From: Pseudomonas sp. HOU2
Lineage (GTDB): Bacteria > Pseudomonadota > Gammaproteobacteria > Pseudomonadales > Pseudomonadaceae
Assembly: GCF_040729435.1 (NCBI RefSeq)
Contig: NZ_CP160398.1
Coordinates: 806,001 to 870,000 of the forward strand
DNA length: 64,000 bases
Direction of reading: 5' to 3'
The notes under the pieces are model-generated. The model had not been told where the DNA came from, searched no databases, and was given only the letters and a program-made list of their open reading frames with translations. Below are positions 43,371 through 52,501 of the stretch, in pieces; the stretch's first letter is position 1, and each line of letters starts with the position of its first letter. The translations under genes and the position numbers were made by a program.

Positions 43371-43542
43371 TTTCATCGTTTGCAGGCGTGGTTCTTTTCA
43401 ACAATCAGCGTCAGAAAGGATCTTGCCCTATAGAGCATCCGGGGAAACTTCCGACGATGCTTAACCGAAGCGACCGACTGGCAGCCCGACGCTTAATGCG
43501 CATACCATGCGGCCACAACTTCCAAACAGAATTTGCCTGCCC

Positions 43543-45186
43543 ATGCTCAAAGCCAGTCTGCGAAGCCACCTGACCCTCTGGTTCGCCGGTTTGTCCCTGC
43601 TGACCCTGGTGAGCGTCGGCTTCTATGTCGGGCATATCGCCACCGAACAGATGAAGCAGGCCAGCGGCAATGCCCTGCTCAATACCGCGCGCTCGGCGGC
43701 GACGTTGCTCGGTGACCAGTTGCGCGAGCGCCAGCTGGAGGTCTACCTGCTCAGCCGTGCGCCGCATCTGGAGCGTGGCGATCTCGACAACCCGGCGATT
43801 CTCAAATCGATGCAACTGCGCACCCAGGCCCGTGCCGAGTATGCCTGGATGGGCGTGACCGATGCGGATGGCAATGTGCATCAAGCGGTCAATGATCTGC
43901 TGGTCGGGCAATCGGTGCAGCAGCGGCCATGGTTCCAGGCTGGCCTGCGCGGTGAGTACACCGGTGATCCGCACGAAGCGGTGTTGCTGGCCAAACTGCT
44001 ACCGCGAACACCCAACGGCGAACCGCTGCGTTTCATCGACTTCGCCGCCCCGATCCGCAACGCCGACGGTCAGGTAATTGGCGTGCTGGGGGCGCACGCG
44101 CACTGGAGCTGGGTCACGCGCATCGTCGAGTCGGCAGCGTTCTCGCATAAAAATGCGTCGCCGGATATCGAAGCGCTGATCATTGATCACGACGGCAAGG
44201 TGCTGTATCCGGAAGCCTTGATGGGCCAACAACTGGCGGTGAATGATTCGAAGTTTCCGGGCTGGTCGGTCGGCAACGGTTACCTGACCAGCATGGTCAC
44301 CGTACCGACGCCTTCGAGTACCGCGCTGTCCTGGTCGATTGCCGTGCGCCAGCCACTGGACACTGCTTTGGAGCCGGCACACCTGCTGCTCTATAAATTG
44401 TTAATGCTGGGTGTAGCCGCCGCAGTGGCGTTCGGGCTGGTGGCGTATTACCTGGCGCAGTACCTGAGCCGGCCGATCGAGCAACTCGCGCACTCGGCCA
44501 AACAGGTGCAGAACCAGCAGCCCGGCGTACACTTTCCGCTGCAGCACCCGGTACGGGAAATCGCCCAGCTTGGGCAGTCGATCGACGCCATGACCCGATC
44601 GCTGCTGGCCAAGGAGCGCGAACTGCAGGAAGCCAACGCCTCGCTGGAAGCCACCGTCGCCCAGCGCACCGCCGCATTGATGCAAGCCAATGCCGAACTG
44701 TTGAGTCTGGCGACCCACGATGCCCTGACCGGCGTCTTCAACCGCCGCCGCTTCGATGAAAAACTCAGCGAATACAGCCTGCTGTTCCGCCGTACCGGAC
44801 GACCGTTTGCCCTGCTGCTGATCGACGCCGATCACTTCAAGCGCGTCAACGACACCTACGGCCACGCAATCGGCGACGACGTTCTGCTACAGTTGGCGCA
44901 ACTCATTCAGGTCAGCGTGCGTGCCACCGATTTCGTCGCCCGTTACGGCGGCGAGGAATTTGCCGTGCTGCTGCCGGAAGTTGCCCAGCCTGATACTCCG
45001 GAGGTGGTCGCTGAGAAAATCCGTGCCGCCGTGGCCCTAGCGCACTTCCCCAACATCGGACAAGTCACCGTGAGCATTGGCGTCGCTCTGGCCGATCCGG
45101 CGGACAACAGCCACACGATGCTGATCAAACGTGCCGATCAGCAGCTGTATCAGGCGAAAGCGGCGGGCCGTAATCAAATCGCCTGA
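43543..45186 (+). CDS. Diguanylate cyclase with Cache sensor
   Basis: A 547-residue membrane protein. Transmembrane helix at about residues 12-35, periplasmic double-Cache region (about 40-275, with the ARAEYAWMGVTDADGNV segment), second helix about 285-308, HAMP (308-362), a short coiled coil, then GGDEF domain with active-site RYGGEEF near residue 470. It makes c-di-GMP in response to a small extracellular ligand. An RxxD inhibitory site is not obvious. An upstream in-frame ATG at 43507 is possible but lengthens the cytoplasmic tail. Confidence 0.9.
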   Translation: MLKASLRSHLTLWFAGLSLLTLVSVGFYVGHIATEQMKQASGNALLNTARSAATLLGDQLRERQLEVYLLSRAPHLERGDLDNPAILKSMQLRTQARAEYAWMGVTDADGNVHQAVNDLLVGQSVQQRPWFQAGLRGEYTGDPHEAVLLAKLLPRTPNGEPLRFIDFAAPIRNADGQVIGVLGAHAHWSWVTRIVESAAFSHKNASPDIEALIIDHDGKVLYPEALMGQQLAVNDSKFPGWSVGNGYLTSMVTVPTPSSTALSWSIAVRQPLDTALEPAHLLLYKLLMLGVAAAVAFGLVAYYLAQYLSRPIEQLAHSAKQVQNQQPGVHFPLQHPVREIAQLGQSIDAMTRSLLAKERELQEANASLEATVAQRTAALMQANAELLSLATHDALTGVFNRRRFDEKLSEYSLLFRRTGRPFALLLIDADHFKRVNDTYGHAIGDDVLLQLAQLIQVSVRATDFVARYGGEEFAVLLPEVAQPDTPEVVAEKIRAAVALAHFPNIGQVTVSIGVALADPADNSHTMLIKRADQQLYQAKAAGRNQIA

Positions 45187-45235
45187 TCAGTGATCACAGC
45201 GAGGTGCAATGAGTCGAATTGTCCTCGCCGAAAAA

Positions 45236-45931
45236 TCAAGGTTTCAAATCATCGACAAGTTTTTTCATCACCAGATCGGAAACATGGGTGAACGCCGTGC
45301 GCAATGCCTCGGGATCGGTCGCATATTGCTCCGGTGTATAGGCGATGGTGTTGGCGTCGTTGAACACTGAAATGGTTTCGAAATTACGCCACACCGCAGA
45401 ACCATTGCGCTTGATGGAAGCATTGGCGCCAATAACCGGGTACAGCACGGTGCTGTAGTTCTTCAGGGAAAGCCCCCACTGCATCACGAGGATTTCCACC
45501 TCGGCGTCAGCCTGCTCGCCCTCACCCACGACAGTGAAGACTCGTTCCTGCTGGATGCGTTTGACGAAACTCTGGCGGATCAACTGACTCAGGTCGATAC
45601 CGTTGGCTTTCATGTTGTTCTGGATCGCTCGGGAAATATCGCCGGTCAGCACTTCGCCCGTTTTAGTGCCAGCCACGGAGCCTGCGCCCGTCAGTGCGGC
45701 TGTACCGGCAGAGGATGCACCGGCCACCATGCCGGTTGCTGCTCCGGTACCCGCGCCCAGACCTGCACTCCATGCCTGAGTCATGCTGGTGTACTGGAAA
45801 TTGTCGACCGCGACAAACACCGGCAACACCTTCACGGTCTTGATCTGCTGGCGGTCTTCAGTGCTGAGGTTTTTGGTCACGCAACCAGAGAGCAATGCCA
45901 GCGCACAAACAATACCGAGAATCTTCTTCAT
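45236..45931 (-). CDS. Conserved lipoprotein of unknown function
   Basis: A 231-residue lipoprotein with lipobox LLSGC (cysteine 17). The middle has a glycine/alanine-rich hydrophobic stretch (about residues 55-90) resembling a glycine-zipper, and the C-terminal half contains an ab sheet-like EVEILVMQWGLSLKN. Not recognised as a named family. The start MKKILGIVCAL at 45931 begins a regular signal peptide; an ATG 7 codons earlier is less likely. Confidence 0.72.
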   Translation of the reverse strand: MKKILGIVCALALLSGCVTKNLSTEDRQQIKTVKVLPVFVAVDNFQYTSMTQAWSAGLGAGTGAATGMVAGASSAGTAALTGAGSVAGTKTGEVLTGDISRAIQNNMKANGIDLSQLIRQSFVKRIQQERVFTVVGEGEQADAEVEILVMQWGLSLKNYSTVLYPVIGANASIKRNGSAVWRNFETISVFNDANTIAYTPEQYATDPEALRTAFTHVSDLVMKKLVDDLKP

Positions 45932-46048
45932 ATCAGGCAGGATCCAGAACATGGGTGACAGTCGTATCGCCCGCCATCCGCATTTCTTGAATCCCGCACG
46001 TGCTGGCGAGCCAGGCTTGCGTGCCTGACCCGGATCAAGCGAGCGAAC

Positions 46049-47134
46049 TCAGGTATTGGTCTTCAACTTGGTCCACAACCGCGTCGACAACCGTGCAATC
46101 GCCGCCGGGAGCTCTTCCACAGTGAACAGCCGTTGCATCACTTCCCTGGGCGGGTAGATCGCCGGATCCTGTTTCACGTCCGCGTTGAGGTACTGATCCG
46201 CCGCCGCATTGGGATTGGCGTAGTGAATGCTGTTGCTGATGTTGGCCACCACTTTGGGGTCAAGCAGATAGTTCATGTAGGCGTAGCCGTTCTTTTCGTG
46301 CGGCGCGCTTTTGGGCATGACCACCATGTCGAACCACAGGGTCGTGCCTTCTTTAGGGATCGAATAGGCGATGTTGATGCCGTTTTTCGCTTCCCTGGCG
46401 CTGGCGGCGGCCTGAACGATGTCGCCGTTGAAGCCGATCACCGCGCAGACATTGCCGTTAGCGAGGTCGCTGATGTACTTCGAGGCGTGGAAGTACTGAA
46501 TGTACGGGCGAATCTTCAGCAATTGCTGTTCGGCTTGTTTGTAATCCGCCGGTTCATGACTGTGTGCTGGCAAGTGCAGGTAGTTGAGCGTGATCGGCAG
46601 CACCTGGGTCGGGTTGTCGATAAACGCCACACCGCACTGACTGAGCTTCTTGATATTTTCTTCGTTGAAGAAAAAGTCCCATGACTGGGTGATATCGGTG
46701 TTGCCGAAAATCGCCTTGATCTTCTCGACGTTGTAACCGATGCCGGCGGTACCCCACATGTAGGGGTAGCCGTACTGGTTGCCGGGATCGTTCACTTCAA
46801 GTTTTTGCAGCAGCACCGGGTCGAGGTTTTTCCAGTTCGGCAGCTGCGACCGGTCAAGTTTCTGAATCGCTCCAGCCTTGATCAGTCGCGACAGAAAATG
46901 GTTCGACGGGCTGACCACGTCATAACCGGTGTTGCCGGTCATCAACTTCGACTCCAGCACTTCGTTGCTGTCGTGAATGTCGTAGGTGGTCTTGATCCCG
47001 GTGGCCTGGGTGAAATTGGCCAGAGTGTCCGGGGCGATGTAGCTGTTCCAGTTGGAGATGTTCACGGTTTCGTCGGCACAAGCGGCCGTGCTGGCCGCGA
47101 GCAGGACTGCCAGGGAAAGTGGGTGAATGCGCAT
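46049..47134 (-). CDS. Polyamine-type ABC solute-binding protein (PotF/SpuD family)
   Basis: A 361-residue periplasmic binding protein with signal peptide (MRIHPLSLAVLLAASTAACA). Blocks shared with the family are VNISNWNSYIAPDTLANF, YDVVSPSNHFLSRL, YMWGTAGIGYN and LWFDMVVMPKSA. It lies 51 bases downstream of a gamma-glutamylputrescine-oxidase-like gene, which supports putrescine as the ligand. No permease or ATPase is adjacent. Confidence 0.88.
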   Translation of the reverse strand: MRIHPLSLAVLLAASTAACADETVNISNWNSYIAPDTLANFTQATGIKTTYDIHDSNEVLESKLMTGNTGYDVVSPSNHFLSRLIKAGAIQKLDRSQLPNWKNLDPVLLQKLEVNDPGNQYGYPYMWGTAGIGYNVEKIKAIFGNTDITQSWDFFFNEENIKKLSQCGVAFIDNPTQVLPITLNYLHLPAHSHEPADYKQAEQQLLKIRPYIQYFHASKYISDLANGNVCAVIGFNGDIVQAAASAREAKNGINIAYSIPKEGTTLWFDMVVMPKSAPHEKNGYAYMNYLLDPKVVANISNSIHYANPNAAADQYLNADVKQDPAIYPPREVMQRLFTVEELPAAIARLSTRLWTKLKTNT

Positions 47135-47185
47135 GGTCTGTCACCTGTGTTGAGTGGCTTTTGTTGTTGTGCGGTAGGCGAAACT

Positions 47186-48487
47186 TCAGATTTCTGTTCT
47201 GGCCCGGACTGCCTCCACGCGCATGCGCAGCATGGCACCGATGTCGAAAAAAGGTCGCGGTGGCAACCAACCGGGTTCGGCGCGCTGCATCACCGATTGC
47301 AGCAGCGGTGAATCGACGCCCGACGCCAGTTCCGCCAGCAAGCGCCCCCACAGCGTGCCGCGCGCCACCCCGGAACCGTTGCAACCGGCGACGGCAAACA
47401 CGCCCTCTTCCACCTTCTGAAAAAACGCCTGACCGCTGCGAGTCGCACTCAAATGACCGGTCCAGGTGTACTGGATGTCTTGCGCGCCGAGAAACGGAAA
47501 GCGTCGTTGCAGGCCGCGCACATGGTGTTCGCGGCGCTGCACCCGTTCGCTTTCTGACAAGTCGCGCGTACGGTATTCGGCGGTGTTGCGGATCATCACC
47601 CGCCGGTCCGGGGTCAGCCGCACCGTGGCGCCCAGCGGCCGGGTCGAGAGCACGCCCCACGGCTCGACGGCGCCGATCGCCTGAAATTCCTGATCGCTGA
47701 GCGGCCGGGTGAGACTGGCGCTGAGTTCCATCGGGAAAGTGCCACTGTCATGAATGCCGACCCGGGGAATGAATGCGTTCAGACACACCAGCACCCGCTT
47801 GGCTTCGACGCTGCCACCCACGGCGTTGGCCCGCAGCCGGCCGTGGCTGATGCGCTCCAGACCTCTGATGTCGGCGTGCTCGTAAACGCTGATATTGCCC
47901 GGCAGCGCATTGAGCAGGCCCTTCACGTATTTGCCCGGTTGCAACAGCGCATTGCCGTTGCCGCACCAGATCCCCGCCGCGTAGTGCCGGGTGCCGAGTT
48001 TTTGCGCCAGCGCATCGCTCTGGAGAAATTCTGCGCGGGCACCGAGGGCACGCAAGGTCGCCAGTTTGGCGTCGACATGGCTGAGCTTGGCGGCGTCGCT
48101 GACAGCGAAGAAATAACCGTTGTCGCGAAAGTCGCAGTCGATGGCATGTTGCGCGATGGCCTGGCGCACCGCATCGCTGGCGGCACGGGAAATCGCCGTG
48201 TCGATTTCGAACCCGGCAAAGCCTGGCGCGCCGATCAATTCACTGTCGGCCGGATGTTCGTGGGCCACGACAAACCCAGAGTTGCGCGCCGAAGCGCCCT
48301 GCGCCGCACGCTGGCGGTCAACCACCACGATCCGTGCCTGCGGGTGCATTTGTGCCAGGTTGTGCGCGGCGCTGAGGCCGGTAATGCCGCCGCCTATCAC
48401 CAGCCAATCGGCTTTCTGCGCACCGCTCAGGCGACCGCGCTCCGGCGAGCTGCCGGCCTGGGCGATCCAGCCACATACGTTTTCCAT
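47186..48487 (-). CDS. FAD-dependent oxidoreductase, PuuB/OrdL-like
   Basis: A 433-residue flavoprotein of the DAO family. The dinucleotide motif LVIGGGITGLSAAHNL is near residue 29, and the C terminus has TWTGHLSATRSGQ and VFAVAGCNGSGVARGT typical of gamma-glutamylputrescine oxidase relatives. It likely oxidises an amine in polyamine catabolism, consistent with the downstream polyamine-binding protein gene. The start at 48487 has GAGG upstream. Confidence 0.85.
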   Translation of the reverse strand: MENVCGWIAQAGSSPERGRLSGAQKADWLVIGGGITGLSAAHNLAQMHPQARIVVVDRQRAAQGASARNSGFVVAHEHPADSELIGAPGFAGFEIDTAISRAASDAVRQAIAQHAIDCDFRDNGYFFAVSDAAKLSHVDAKLATLRALGARAEFLQSDALAQKLGTRHYAAGIWCGNGNALLQPGKYVKGLLNALPGNISVYEHADIRGLERISHGRLRANAVGGSVEAKRVLVCLNAFIPRVGIHDSGTFPMELSASLTRPLSDQEFQAIGAVEPWGVLSTRPLGATVRLTPDRRVMIRNTAEYRTRDLSESERVQRREHHVRGLQRRFPFLGAQDIQYTWTGHLSATRSGQAFFQKVEEGVFAVAGCNGSGVARGTLWGRLLAELASGVDSPLLQSVMQRAEPGWLPPRPFFDIGAMLRMRVEAVRARTEI

Positions 48488-48647
48488 TGCTGACCTCATT
48501 CGACTGTCGTTGCACGGCTTGCCTTTCACCTTTGCTCATGCGTGAATCGCATGGAGAAAGCACAAGGTTCGCCGCCAGAGCTAAAATCTATAAGGTCTCG
48601 GCTTGCCCAACCAACGTTATAAAATCATCGAGCCATTCTGAAAACGC

Positions 48648-49532
48648 ATGGATAAAATCCGCCACGTGCCCTCCCTGCAGGCCATGCAGACGCTGGTAGA
48701 AGTCGCCCGTTGCGCCAGCTTCACCCAGGCCGCGCAACAGCTGTGCCTGACCCAAAGCGCGGTGAGCCGGCAGATCCAGCAACTGGAAAGCCATTTCAAT
48801 GTCGCGCTGTTTATCCGCACCAGCCGCAGCCTGCGCCTGACCTCGGAAGGCGAACAGGTGCTGGCCAGCGCCATCAACATTCTCGAGCAACTGAAAACCC
48901 TCGAAGAACGCCTCGCTCCACAGCAACGCCCGTTCCGCATTCGTATGCATGTGTCACTGGCGGTGCGCTGGCTGCTACCCAAACTCAGTGACTTCTATCT
49001 CCGCCACCCCGAGGTTTCGCTGGCGATCGAAACCGTCGCCACCGAGGTTGTGGAACCGGCCAGTGACAGCGACGCCTACATTCTTTACTTGCCGCAGCCA
49101 AACAATGACGCGGATTGCCTGACGCTGTTCGAGGAAACGCTGGTGCCCGTCTGTTCGCCCAATCTGGCGAACGCGCCGCGCTCGGTCGAAGACTTGCTGG
49201 GGTTCGCCTTGCTGCATCGCTCTGCCGATCGGCAGGCCTGGATTGAATGGCTGATGGCCAACGGCGGCAAGCCGCTGGAAAGTTACCGGCACATCCCGTT
49301 CAACCTCGACGAGTTGGCACTGGATGCGGCGGCACGAGGCCTGGGCGTGGCGGTGACCGACATGACGCTCGCGGCTGAGTCCATCGAGCGTGGGGTGCTG
49401 GTGGTGCCGTTCGGACCACCGCTGAAGACGGGCGGAATTTACGCGTTGTGCCTGCAGCCGGCAGCGGCATCAAACCCGGCGTGCGCGGTGGTCACGCAGT
49501 GGTTCGCCGGGCAGGCCGAGAAAATTCTTTAG
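48648..49532 (+). CDS. LysR-family transcriptional regulator (GcvA-like)
   Basis: A 294-residue LysR regulator with helix-turn-helix FTQAAQQLCLTQSAVSRQIQQLE (residues 25-47). It is divergent from the PuuB-like/binding-protein operon and probably regulates it. It converges on a cytochrome c gene with a 4-base overlap. Confidence 0.9.
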   Translation: MDKIRHVPSLQAMQTLVEVARCASFTQAAQQLCLTQSAVSRQIQQLESHFNVALFIRTSRSLRLTSEGEQVLASAINILEQLKTLEERLAPQQRPFRIRMHVSLAVRWLLPKLSDFYLRHPEVSLAIETVATEVVEPASDSDAYILYLPQPNNDADCLTLFEETLVPVCSPNLANAPRSVEDLLGFALLHRSADRQAWIEWLMANGGKPLESYRHIPFNLDELALDAAARGLGVAVTDMTLAAESIERGVLVVPFGPPLKTGGIYALCLQPAAASNPACAVVTQWFAGQAEKIL

Positions 49533-49915
49533 TTGGCGAATTGCTGCAGATACGCCAACAAATTATCGATCTTCTCTTCGTCACTCAGCCCCCAGAAAAT
49601 CATCCGCGTGCCCGGCACTACGCCCTTTGGATCCTTCAGATACGCCGTCAGCGTATCGCGATCCCAAGTCTTGCCGGAGTTCTTCATTGCGTCGGAATAC
49701 ACGTAATTGGCCGAGGTCCCGGCGGGTCGGCCGATGATTCCGTTGAGTTGCGGGCCGAACCCCGGTCGCGCGTCCGGCCCGACCTGATGGCAGCCGCCGC
49801 ACAGCCGCGGAAAGATCTTTTCGCCGGCGGCGGGATCGCCTGCGGCGTGGGTGGTCGAGCTGAACAGCACGGCGGTTGCGGTCAGGGCAAGAAGCAGTGA
49901 AACGGTGTTTTTCAT
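49529..49915 (-). CDS. Periplasmic cytochrome c
   Basis: A 128-residue class I cytochrome c. Signal peptide (cleavage after HAA), heme-binding CGGCH at residues 39-43 and distal methionine in GTRMIF. The size and KIFPRLCGGCHQVGPDARPGFGPQLNGI layout match the cytochrome c550/c2 type electron carriers. The longer open frame upstream reads through a palindromic repeat and is not real. The ATG at 49915 has GGAA upstream. Confidence 0.9.
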   Translation of the reverse strand: MKNTVSLLLALTATAVLFSSTTHAAGDPAAGEKIFPRLCGGCHQVGPDARPGFGPQLNGIIGRPAGTSANYVYSDAMKNSGKTWDRDTLTAYLKDPKGVVPGTRMIFWGLSDEEKIDNLLAYLQQFAN

Positions 49916-49961
49916 CGGGCGTTCCAAAACGGTGTGATGCAATTGAGGCAAGGCTAACACT

Positions 49962-50055
49962 TTGTGGCGAGGGAGCTTGCTCCCGCTGGGTTGCGTAGCG
50001 ACCCCAGTCTGGGCCTGCCATGCAGGCCAGCGGGAGCAAGCTCCCTCGCCACAGG
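49962..50055. repeat. Palindromic repeat, family C
   Basis: Inverted GTGGCGAGGGAGCTTGCTCC copies about 50 bases apart, with a smaller inner palindrome. Confidence 0.85.
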
Positions 50056-50076
50056 GGTATTCACAGCAGGTGTTTT

Positions 50077-51423
50077 TTACAGATAAGCGCCGATGACCTT
50101 TCTGACGGTGATCAATGCCTGACGCAGGACATCCATCGGCACCGACCCCAACGCCAGCCGAATCGCGTGCGGCACATGCGCTGACACCGCGAACGGCTCG
50201 GCGGTGGTCACCGAAATCTGCTCGCGCATCAATTCCACGACAATCTGATCGGCACGCACGTCCTCCGGCAGCGGCAGCCACAGGAAATAGGAGGATGGAT
50301 GACCGATGCAAGTCAGCCCTTGCAGCAACTCGGCGGCGAGCATTTGCCGGGCCTTGGCGTCGTCGCGTTTTTGTTGTTCCAGCAGGGTCACGGTGCCATC
50401 GTCGAGCCAGCCGCAAGCCATCGCGGTCATCACGCCGGGGGTGTTCCAGGTGGTGGCGCGGATGATCCGCTCCAGCGCCGGCACCGCGTGCAGCGGTGCG
50501 GCAATGAAACCGACGCGCAGGCCAGTGGCAATGTTCTTCGACAGGCCCGAGACATACACCGTGCGCTCCGGCGCCAAATCAATCAGGGTACGCGGTGGGT
50601 TTTCCACCAGAAAGGCGTAGGCCGCGTCTTCGATGAGCGTCAGATCATGGCGGCGGGCGAGCGCGACCAATTGCTCGCGCTGTTCGATCGGCGTCACCCA
50701 ACCCAATGGATTGTGCAGCGTCGGCATGCTGTAAATCGCACGCACCGAACGGCTGCGGCAAAGTTTTTCCAGCGCCATCAGATCCGGCCCGTGCTCACCG
50801 GGCGGAATCGCCACCACTTCCAGATGCAGCGCTTCGGCCAACACCTTGAAGCCGGAATACGTCAGCGCATCCGCTGCAATCACATCACCGGGTTTGAGCA
50901 AGGCCATCAGCGTCACCGCTAACCCTTGCTGGGCACCGTTGACGATCAACACCTGCCCGGCATCGACGTGCACCCCGCGAGCCTGCAAATGCTGCGCAAC
51001 CGAAGCGCGCTCATGCTGGCGCCCGGCGTGGGGTTGATAACGCAGCAAGGCTTCCAGATCACCGGACAGCGCCAACTGGCGTAACGCCGTCCGCAACAGG
51101 TCGGCCTGACCGGGCAGCGACGGGTAATTGAAATTCAGATCGATCATGCCGACCGCGACGTCTTTCTGATCGATGCCCTGCCCCGGCGCCAACGAGGTTT
51201 CGCGCACAAACGTCCCGCGCCCGGTCTCGCCGCTGACCAGCCCCATCGCCTCAAGCTCGGCATATACCCGCGACGCGGTGACCAGTGCCAGCCCAGCACT
51301 GGCCGCCAGTTCCCGGTGAGTCGGCAGTCGGGTTCCCGGTGCCAGACGCCCCGCGCGAATGTCCGCGGCGTAGGCGTCAACGAGGGTCTTGTAGCGCGAG
51401 CGCGGCATACTGGATGTATCCAT
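50077..51423 (-). CDS. MocR-type GntR/aminotransferase regulator
   Basis: A 448-residue regulator: GntR winged helix (THRELAASAGLALVTASRVYAELE, residues 36-59) fused to an aminotransferase-fold domain. The PLP lysine lies in VYVSGLSKNIATGLR and the aspartate in LIEDAAYAFL. MocR proteins sense PLP-linked amino compounds. The start MDTSSM is at 51423; the open frame upstream lies within the divergent gene's promoter. It is divergent from a DMT exporter, its probable target. Confidence 0.88.
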   Translation of the reverse strand: MDTSSMPRSRYKTLVDAYAADIRAGRLAPGTRLPTHRELAASAGLALVTASRVYAELEAMGLVSGETGRGTFVRETSLAPGQGIDQKDVAVGMIDLNFNYPSLPGQADLLRTALRQLALSGDLEALLRYQPHAGRQHERASVAQHLQARGVHVDAGQVLIVNGAQQGLAVTLMALLKPGDVIAADALTYSGFKVLAEALHLEVVAIPPGEHGPDLMALEKLCRSRSVRAIYSMPTLHNPLGWVTPIEQREQLVALARRHDLTLIEDAAYAFLVENPPRTLIDLAPERTVYVSGLSKNIATGLRVGFIAAPLHAVPALERIIRATTWNTPGVMTAMACGWLDDGTVTLLEQQKRDDAKARQMLAAELLQGLTCIGHPSSYFLWLPLPEDVRADQIVVELMREQISVTTAEPFAVSAHVPHAIRLALGSVPMDVLRQALITVRKVIGAYL

Positions 51424-51502
51424 GACAATTATTTGATTGTGCTGATTCTCGGCCCCAGGATGGCTCGAAAGCAACCCACCTTTTTTTTGAGTGTGACCTT
51501 GT

Positions 51503-52396
51503 ATGGAACGGACTTCGAACCCGGTTAACCCGGCGCTGGAAAAAACCAGCGGCTGGATCAATGGCTTTATCGGCGTGGTGATCTTCAGCGGATCGCTACC
51601 GGCCACGCGTCTGGCGGTGCTGGAATTCGATCCGGTGTTTCTCACCGTGGCGCGCGCGGCCATTGCCGGCGTGTTGGCGGTCATTCTGTTGTGGCTGTTT
51701 CGCGAACGGCGCCCGGCACGCGATCAATGGTGGTCGTTATTGATTGTGGCGTTGGGCGTGGTACTGGGCTTTCCACTGCTGACGGCGTTGGCGCTGCAAC
51801 ACGTGACGTCAGCGCATTCGATTGTGTTTGTCGGATTGCTGCCCCTGGCGACGGCGATTTTTGCCGTGCTGCGTGGCGGCGAGCACCCGCGACCGGTGTT
51901 CTGGGTGTTCTCGATTCTCGGTAGCGGCTTGGTCGTTGGCTTCGCCCTGTCACAGGGACTGACTGCTTCGCCCACCGGTGACCTGCTGATGCTCGCGGCG
52001 ATTCTGGCCTGCGGTCTGGGATATGCCGAAGGCGCGAAACTGTCGCGCGTGCTCGGCGGCTGGCAGGTGATCTGCTGGGCGCTGGTGTTATCGCTGCCGG
52101 TGATGGCCTTGCTCAGCCTGTGGCTGGCGCCCGCCTCGTTCAGCCACGTCAGCCTTTCGGCCTGGATATGCCTGGCCTACGTGGCGCTGTTCAGCATGCT
52201 GATCGGCTTTGTGTTCTGGTATCGCGGCCTGGCCCAAGGCGGGATCGCGGCGGTCGGTCAACTGCAATTGCTGCAGCCGTTTTTCGGCCTGGCGCTGGCG
52301 GCGACGTTACTGCATGAACAGGTCAGTGTCGGCATGCTGGTGGTGACGCTGGGCGTCATCCTCTGCGTAGCCGGCGCCAAAAAATTCGCCAGATAA
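51503..52396 (+). CDS. DMT-superfamily (EamA) transporter
   Basis: A 297-residue membrane protein with ten predicted segments in two EamA halves. Such proteins export amino acids or metabolites. The divergent MocR gene suggests an amino-acid-like cargo. Confidence 0.87.
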   Translation: MERTSNPVNPALEKTSGWINGFIGVVIFSGSLPATRLAVLEFDPVFLTVARAAIAGVLAVILLWLFRERRPARDQWWSLLIVALGVVLGFPLLTALALQHVTSAHSIVFVGLLPLATAIFAVLRGGEHPRPVFWVFSILGSGLVVGFALSQGLTASPTGDLLMLAAILACGLGYAEGAKLSRVLGGWQVICWALVLSLPVMALLSLWLAPASFSHVSLSAWICLAYVALFSMLIGFVFWYRGLAQGGIAAVGQLQLLQPFFGLALAATLLHEQVSVGMLVVTLGVILCVAGAKKFAR

Positions 52397-52406
52397 CCGC
52401 ACCGCC

Positions 52407-52498
52407 CCTGTAGGAGCTGCCGCAGGCTGCGATCTTTTGATATTGATCTTTTGAAAAACAAGATCAAAAGATCGCAGCCTGCGGCAGCTCCTACAGGG
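52407..52498. repeat. REP pair, family A
   Basis: Inverted family A pair between convergent genes. Confidence 0.88.
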
Positions 52499-52501
52499 GG
52501 A

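Noticed and set aside
49529-50416. 295-residue version of the cytochrome c gene
   Set aside because: The extension runs through a family C palindrome and antisense to the MocR gene; the true start begins a signal peptide.
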